64,000 nt of DNA, taken from assembly GCA_947179485.1 (NCBI GenBank), contig OX359246.1, forward strand, positions 4,278,001-4,342,000, read 5' to 3'. Position numbers and translations under genes: made by a program. Below are positions 58,022 through 64,000 of the stretch, in pieces (the first letter of the stretch is position 1; each line of letters begins with the position of its first letter). Origin of the DNA: Allacma fusca (lineage: Eukaryota > Arthropoda > Collembola > Symphypleona > Sminthuridae). The notes beneath the pieces were generated by a model. The model made no database searches and had not been told where the DNA came from. It saw only the letters and a list, made by a program, of their open reading frames with translations.

Positions 58022-58726
58022 AGAAGCCTTTTAAAACAATCAGATAACTAATCACTTCAAAAACTGCATATAAGGCACATGAGTAACACATTTTTCAACT
58101 GTTGCCGAATAGGTCAGCTCATTATAAGTAATTATTATTTAAGTCGTTTTGACTCTTAATGAAGTACATAATATATATTAATATGAATTTTTTATTTATC
58201 AGTAATTAAATGTATGTACTTCCGAAATAATTATTATGACACAGAGTTAGTATCTGAAAATTAAATCGAGTCGGTCTTCGGCGTACCTAAAATATCGTTG
58301 GTGAAGAAGCAAAATGGTTTGTGCTGTACAAAAGCATGCGCGCGTAGACCATTCAGCGTTGCCTTTCAGTGACGATATGTAATACCGAGAACCTGAACGT
58401 ATTTGATGTAGTTCAGGGATTCATTCCAACTTATGTTATTCCAATGCTAAAATGGAATTCTCACAGATATTGCACATCATACAAGCTACATACAATGTCA
58501 AAGTCAGAAATCATAGGTGAAAAGTATTTTGAGCCAACTTTATTTGAAATACATTTCACATGTCATTGAGAGTAAGTAAATACCAAATACAATTGTACTT
58601 ACTGGCTCTTAAAATACTAAGTACAAAATACTTGCCCACAGGTTAGCAATTTTGAAATACAAAATACTTTGTGGTCCGAAAATACGTATTTTAAAATACT
58701 GTATTTGAAAATACTGTATAGCTCTG
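57498..58726. mobile_element. hAT family-I element (AAAATAC type)
   Basis: Ends CAGAGCTATGCAAAATACTT (57498, again at 57772 through tandem duplication) and GTATAGCTCTG (58726). The flanks AGTAAACT and ATTAAATT match at 6 of 8. Both arms are made of AAAATACAAAATAC-type runs. The centre (58030-58570) has no recognised coding sequence. Confidence 0.8.
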
Positions 58727-58913
58727 ATTAAATTACGAAAACGCAACTGTTTACTGTGTACCCTTTCAAGTTTCTGAATGGTTCTATTTAAAATACATAT
58801 CTTGCTTATACATAAGTGCTCAAATAATTTTCTCCAATATATTAAATTATTCCTTTCTGATTGTTTCAAGAAGTAACTTGTCACCAGCCGTAACTTTCTC
58901 ATAAAATTGCTGT

Positions 58914-59590
58914 TTATCTCGCAACTACGTCCTCACTGAACATGTTATTATGAGCATTATGGGCAATTCCGAGTTGAATGGGTATCAAAAGGAGTGCAAT
59001 AATTTGAAAAGGAACGAGAATTAAATATTGAATTGAGAAAAATATTAATTGTAATAAATGCTGGAAGTGCACGTAGTCATTTAATTTTCGTTTGCATTCG
59101 TTGGATTTTTTTATCATATTGCAAGCTATAAACAGCTGCATAAGAAGTAGGAAACAATCCCTGCAACAGAGTAAATACAAAGTCGTTAATATTCGTAAAC
59201 AGTTTTTATTAGACGGTGGATGTCTGCTTAGGACATTAACTCGAGAATTATTTGCTTACACTTACAATTGGGTTTGTAGTTGAATGTCATGCTATGAAAT
59301 AATTTAAATACCCTGGTTACATCGGATTCAGGATGCATTCAAGGTGAAACTGATGTGAGCACACAAGTAAGGGCATGAACATGTGCTTTCCGGAAGCGAA
59401 TGAAGGAAAACAAATTTTTGTAACTGGTGAATTAGAATTATGCTGTAAAGGCTCAGGCAGAATTGACGGAATAAATTATTATAATCGAATATTATTACAA
59501 TGAAAAACACATGTGAGTCCAACTTATAAAATATTATAGTTATTGAGATTTGCTTGAGCCACTAGAAGGGAGTACATTTAGTAAGCAAAA
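58914..59590 (-). other. duplicated host segment, uninterrupted copy, with hydrophobic frame
   Basis: Inverted counterpart of 7205-7662 plus 13764-13962 and the empty site for the Bel/Pao insertion. On the minus strand a strong acceptor (TTTACTCTGTTGCAG, just before 59160) opens into about 83 residues, highly hydrophobic in its second half (LIFFSIQYLILVPFQIIALL), ending MFSEDVVAR. This looks like a last exon of a membrane protein, but I do not recognise the family and no first exon is clear. Upstream, a possible donor GTAAGTG lies near 59260, out of phase with it. Confidence 0.45.
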
Positions 59591-59707
59591 GTAACTCAAA
59601 GGGTTGGATCAGAATAAATCCTTGCATAGTAAGTTCAACTTCGAAACCCTTTTGATTCAAGCACTGAAAACTATTTCATTTGAAATCCGGTACACAATAT
59701 TGTAAAT

Positions 59708-60958
59708 ATGAAGAAACTCTGCTTGTTGATGTGTCTCTGGGTTACTTCAGCAGCAGGTATGTACATATATTTTAAATTGTATGCGTATGCATATAATGTC
59801 ATTCCTAATTACTCCCTGCCAAATATATTCAATCGATTTTTCAACATGGATTTAAGGGATGTTTCAATTTCTTTGTTTAAATTCATACCTATACATAGAT
59901 CGTACATTTTGGTTGGTAGAAAGTGGACAGCATTCTAACAACAAGGAATCTCAGATTACCCCAACTCTTATAGGAGGATTTCCTGCAGATCCCCACGAAT
60001 TTCCCTTCCATATATCTCTTCAGACTTACAAGAATGGACAGTGGTCACATCGCTGTGGGGGAAGTATCATTTCCGTTGACAAGGTTCTTACTGCGGCACA
60101 CTGCGTTCATGCTTCTAAAGCCAACGATTTCCTGGTAATTGCTGGCGATCATAATCTTCAAAAAGAGGATAAGACCGAGCAAGTTGTGACAGTCAAATCT
60201 ATAACCATTCACCCACAATTTTCTTTGCAGTAAGAAGTAACTACTAGTTTCTGCAATGCTTTTAGATACAACAATTAAAATAACGAAGCGCATTGAATCA
60301 TTGTATGACACTTTCTCATTTACTGTTAATCATAGGAAATCCATGGATTTTGACTACGCCATACTTCATTTACTATCCCCATTGAGTTTGAATGAAAACG
60401 TCACTGCAGTTTCTTTACCATCGTCTGAATTCGAACCAATCGGGGACTGTGTTACCATGGGCTGGGGAATGATAAGTAATGATGCGACCGCGCCCCTTCC
60501 GGATGCTCTGTACAAAGTTATTTTACCCATTGTCCCTCGACCAATATGCAAGATAATGTTCCAAGATTACATCGTGCAAATTACAGATCAAATGGTTTGT
60601 GCTGGTGATGACGGACGAGGGTCTTGTTTAGTGAGTGATTTAACAGCACGATAGTATTCAGTATTGGCTATAAGTGGCCTGGGTGGTTGTTTTCAGAAAT
60701 CGTTGTTTTACTTTAGTAATTTAACAAGGAATTTAGATAGCTGAAAGAAGCTTAAACAAGAATTATTACAAGTAATAAATGTCCTGCCAATATAATTTTG
60801 AAGCATGTCTTTCGCAGGGTGACAGTGGAGGTGCTCTGGTGTGCAATGAAGTTATCGCAGGAATTGTTTCCTGGAGCACTGACCCATGTGCCCAGGCTGA
60901 ATATCCAAGTGTTTATGCAAACGTGGCTGCAGTTCGTTCCTGGATCGATGAGCAGTGA
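59708..60958 (+). CDS. secreted chymotrypsin-fold serine protease (S1A), unusual pocket
   Basis: Four exons: 59708-59756, 59920-60229, 60336-60630 and 60818-60958, with consistent phases, 264 residues. Signal peptide (about 1-16), then a short propeptide and the mature start [18 protein letters not shown]. Catalytic His77 in TAAHC, Asp126 in DFDYAIL and Ser221 in GDSGGAL are all present, so it is probably active. Two features are odd. The residue six before the catalytic Ser is Gly, not the Asp of trypsin (GSCLGDSGG), and pocket-wall positions read SWS and YPSVY instead of SWG and PGVY, which suggests small or chymotrypsin/elastase-like specificity. The activation site is TL-IGG rather than R-IVGG, so trypsin would not activate it. 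Probably a digestive enzyme. Confidence 0.9.
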
Positions 60959-61932
60959 ATCCGTTTGAGTTCCCTGACCCTAGTCTATTGCGAAATAGAC
61001 ATAACCGAATCCAGTTGTAGTTAAATGCAGTAGCAATTATTTCTTGTATTCATTATTATGTATAAGTGCAGAGTTATAAAATTGTTTAATAATTTAAGTA
61101 ACATAAAGTATTTAAGTAAATAGTTTCGTAAAAAGACTCGACGAATCTATGGTTGGAATATAGCCCTAAAATGTATTGTGAGTGACTATCCTCTCTTCTA
61201 AGTTGAAAGAGTGGATAGTCTCCGTGTCCGTGATGGTAAAAATCAAATATTCGCGCGCTCTAGCTGTAGCGACTACCATTGCTATATGCAACTAACTATT
61301 ACATACAACTACTTACTGCCTTCCTTATTTACATTTGCCGTTCTGAGCCAGCATATGCTGGCTGTGCAGTGCTCGTTTTGTCTAAGTGTCGAGCTAACTT
61401 TGACTTGTCTCACACTCAAATTTAAGTTGAAGCCCGCCATTGGGACTTCATTGTATGAAAATTACGATTCAAATAATTATTCTTGTACTGTTTAAATAAG
61501 ATTCAATGTTAAATGTAAGGTCCTTCCTTCCAGTTATCTGTATTTTTCGTTGACCTCTGATTAATTATGTATTTATAAATATTAATCATCAGTTGAAACC
61601 TTTCTCTCTTTCCAAGAATAAATAATTATAGCCTTTTGGCTATATTTCGAATTCCTGATTATTCAAACTGTGATTTCATCATTAAATAAAAGTGCCGTCA
61701 TTTCATTTTTTCAGAAAGCTTAAGTTGATTTACAAATGTTGTGAGGAACTCCAACTCAAAATTAAATTAAAAAAATTAATTAGTGGGGCGTTGAGATTTG
61801 TGTGGGATGAACAGAATCAGTCAGAATATTTCGCAGCTAGAATGGGAAGTCATGCAGCAACCCGGTTATAGATTTTCTACCTTTTGTAGAAAGTTACCCG
61901 GGATTATTTGAGAACAAAGTAAGTAGTACTTT
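60959..61932. other. non-coding stretch, nothing recognised
   Basis: Contains the protease 3' UTR and A/T-rich DNA. A 94-residue plus frame at 61211-61495 has no motif. Confidence 0.4.
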
Positions 61933-62554
61933 ACGTCAGCGTCGGATCTGGATCCAATATCGGTAACAACTCTGAACGAGCTAGAATCTGTCGTTTCAGC
62001 TCCCTCTCGAATTTACCACTGGAATTTTCAACTGGGGAGGCTACAGGCCTGGCATTCAAGTTCAAGTAAAACTTGACAAGTTCATGTCAAGTTCGGGTCA
62101 CAAGTTAATTTGAACTTGATATTGAAACCTCAAGTTTGGGTCAACATGAAATTTGAACTTGATTTTAAGGTTCGAATCAAGTTCATGGTCAGGTCTTCAT
62201 TATAGACTTGACATCAATACCATGATCAAGTTCGGATCACATAGCCCCAAAACCATGAACATGAACTTGACTTTTCATGGTCAAGTGTCAAGTTCTTATA
62301 CTCATATAATACGCTATAGATAATCGTTCTTATGCAGATGTCCTTGCTGAAGCTGTAAACGCTAATTTAAATCACAGCGTTTTCGCGTGCAAATGCTAGA
62401 CCGGTATTTCTGTGTTTTCAACGAGCAACGTGCTCCGGGCTCAAATATTAGAAGCAAAATCTTTCCTGTTGTATTTTCTTCTTCACAACATCTTTTTAAT
62501 TTTAACTTGATTTAAATTTTTGAATAATCATATTATTTTAAAAACAACTGGAAA

Positions 62555-62903
62555 ATGAGCACATCTGAAAAATCTCAACAGTGCGAAGAAGATGCTGATC
62601 CTGGAAGTCTAACTACATCAAGTAGCCAGAAAAAATGGCCTAAGGTCCACAAGCATTTCACATTTTGCGATTCTACAAAAAAATACAGCTGCAAACACTG
62701 CTCGTAAGTGTATTCATATATATAGGTATATATATACCTGTTTCAGTTGTCCTGGCACAGACCTACTAACTCCTAAAAGAATGTTAGAAGACATCATTTG
62801 TGTTTGTCTGTGCTTGAAGGGATGGTTGAAATTCAAATCTCAAACCAATTTTGATGAAATCCGTGCCAATGCGGTCATTCAAAAAATCCTACGGGAAATC
62901 TAG
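62555..62903 (+). CDS. BED-finger miniprotein, internally deleted hAT transposase
   Basis: Exon 1 (62555-62703) encodes 49 residues and two bases of a 50th; exon 2 (62747-62903) completes it and ends at TAG. A 43-bp intron has GTAAGTG and CCTGTTTCAG. The 101-residue product starts MSTSEKSQQC and carries a BED-type zinc finger (W-x6-F ... C-x2-C in KKWPKVHKHF and YSCKHCS). It then jumps to the transposase C-terminal tail (LLTPKRMLEDIICVCLC, KGWLKFK, ... ILREI), with the whole catalytic RNase H-like core absent. Both halves are open and in phase across the splice. BED fingers bind transposon ends, so the product could compete with full-length transposase; that is inference. The second C-x2-C/H pair of a complete finger is not obvious. 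Confidence 0.7.
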
Positions 62904-63051
62904 TTATTTTTATATTCTCTTATTTTAAGTTTTATCAATCATTACTTCTAAATTTTGATATTCAATTTTAAAAAATAAATGGTAATTAAATCTCAGGTAA
63001 TTTGTTAGCCTTTATAATTATAAGTATACATACAACACTATAACTAGAAAT

Positions 63052-63176
63052 TCAAGTTCATGGTCAAGTTCATGGTCAAGTTCATGGTCAAGTTCATGGT
63101 CAAGTTCATGGTCAAGTTCATGGTCAAGTTCATGGTCAAGTTCATGGTCAAGTTCATGGTCAAGTTCATGGTCTAA
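63052..63176. repeat. 12-bp tandem array TTCATGGTCAAG
   Basis: About ten near-perfect units in the right arm of the family-D element. A minus-strand ELDH-repeat frame is an artefact. Confidence 0.95.
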
Positions 63177-63692
63177 GTTTTTCTGAACTTCATGGTCAAG
63201 TTCCATTTATGGTCAAGTTCGCCGAAATTAACTTGATTATGTGAACTTGATTACTCCGGTTCGTACCTAATTTTAAAAAATCAAGTTCAAGTTCGGATCT
63301 TAATTTTGGTGATATAATCAAGTTCGGGTCAAGTTCAAGTGCGAATCATTAGTTGAACCGAACTTGAGGCCAGGCCTGGGAGGCAAGTGTGATCCATATT
63401 TCCTTCATTCTTGAGAAATCCTAAAATAATGGGGTGACAAATCAGTTTATCTTACAATTATCTAATTATCTAATAATTATATATTAAAAAAATGATTCTG
63501 CTACCCCCTACGGTCTTTGCCGATTGTTTGAGAAACGAGGTTGGTCTTGGATTTAACCTTGATGGTGCTGTTCTCTATGGAAGGGAAAATGGTGCTGATC
63601 AGCTTAACAGAGCTGATTTATGAGGAGATATCCATAATACGAACTCCGCTGAGGAGATGAATAGTTAATGAACTTAACTTTTTTAATGAAAT

Positions 63693-63965
63693 TTAATGTA
63701 AAGGGAATATTGAGTAGATCACGAATACAAAGCAACTTTGTTTAGGAGGAAGTAGTATCGGAAATATGAAAATATTAAAACTCACCAGTGTAATGTAGTA
63801 TTGCAAATATTTTATTATAAAAACCGGATAATAATTTGCTACAAAACTAGATAAATTCAGTAACGCATTTGTATAGACTAATGAGACAGCAAGCGTTGCT
63901 ACCCTACACATTGCACAGATTAATAACCACCCAGTAATGGTCAACAAAAAAGGCCCCAAATACAA
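63693..63965 (-). other. hydrophobic frame at right edge, possible receptor exon
   Basis: A 90-residue minus frame with two long hydrophobic segments (GPFLLTITGWLLICAMC and a second near the end) and a possible donor at CTG|GTGAGT. It could be part of a chemoreceptor-like membrane protein running off the right edge, but no diagnostic motif is present. Confidence 0.25.
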
Positions 63966-64000
63966 TTTAATTTAGGATTTCACTTCCTTCCAAATCCAAC

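Larger units (their letters stand above)
62044..63378 (+). mobile_element. hAT family-D element (CAAGTTCATGG type) with coding remnant
   Basis: Ends CAGGCCTGGC and GCCAGGCCTG, with flanks GGAGGCTA and GGAGGCAA (7 of 8). The arms consist of CAAGTTCATGGTCAAG motifs, including a 12-bp tandem array at 63052-63176. In the centre is a spliced frame with a BED zinc finger and a hAT tail. Confidence 0.9.
61933..63662 (+). pseudogene. broken dehydrogenase copy, exon 1 end and exon 2 start, split by a hAT
   Basis: 61933-62041 encodes LYVSVGSGSN and the end of exon 1 (NLPLEFSTGE) as in the gene at 25007. After the hAT, 63513-63662 matches the first half of exon 2 (VFADCLRNEVGLGFNLDG... to AEEMN). There is an extra codon, an in-frame stop where the intact genes have GGA (Gly), and no further exon. 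The hAT landed at the donor side of intron 1. A fifth trace of this gene family in the window, on the opposite strand from the others. Confidence 0.85.

Noticed and set aside
63018-63206. Minus-strand frame encoding repeated ELDH
   Set aside because: Arises from the 12-bp TTCATGGTCAAG array in the arm of a hAT element; no gene context.

Overview
The window is eukaryotic and almost certainly from an arthropod, most likely a springtail (Collembola). It has spliced genes with short GT-AG introns, a gustatory receptor with the arthropod TYhhhhhQF signature, a Bel/Pao element, and many hAT, pogo and MITE relics in AT-rich DNA. Springtail is an inference. It rests on intronless subtilisin (S8) genes next to a PQQ-type sorbosone/pyranose dehydrogenase family, a type otherwise best known from fungi and bacteria, in a lineage known for foreign genes. 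No homology search was possible.

Layout. 1-2.5 kb: candidate retroelement LTR, no host gene. 2.5-7.1 kb: duplicated block with S8 gene 1 (-) and a stub of the dehydrogenase gene. 7.2-14 kb: a duplicated host segment split by a Bel/Pao element (7663-13758). 15.4-20.8 kb: a four-level nest of DNA transposons with a heptamer satellite. 20.8-26.4 kb: second copy of the block, with S8 gene 2 and dehydrogenase gene 1. 26.5-31.8 kb: hAT relics, minisatellites and a dehydrogenase exon stub. 32.3-34.2 kb: HSD17B10. 35.9-37.4 kb: dehydrogenase gene 2. 39.6-41.9 kb: gustatory receptor. 44.3-45.7 kb: DEDDh exonuclease. 46.2-47.3 kb: secreted Lys/Val-repeat protein with a Cys-rich tail. 47.8-49.8 kb: CCSMST1/UQCC4-type complex III assembly factor with a hAT in its intron. 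50.2-51.7 kb: GGGACG repeat, 148-bp satellite and an assembly gap. 51.7-54.2 kb: inverted third copy of the block, with S8 gene 3. 54.4-58.7 kb: four or five hAT elements end to end. 59.7-61.0 kb: chymotrypsin-fold protease. 61.9-63.7 kb: dehydrogenase pseudogene split by a hAT that still encodes a spliced BED-finger miniprotein.

How it fits together. Three themes dominate. (1) A small array of secreted degradative enzymes (three S8 proteases, two dehydrogenases, one S1 protease) grew by segmental duplication, leaving partial copies. (2) Housekeeping genes (HSD17B10, UQCC4, exonuclease) sit between the repeats. (3) Most other sequence is non-autonomous hAT DNA. Each family carries its own short motif (TACCCG, CAAGTTCG, CCCGAC, CGTTAC, AAAATAC, TATAGGC), taken from its terminal inverted repeat and multiplied inward. 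Exon boundaries were placed by eye from splice signals, reading frame and comparison between paralogues.
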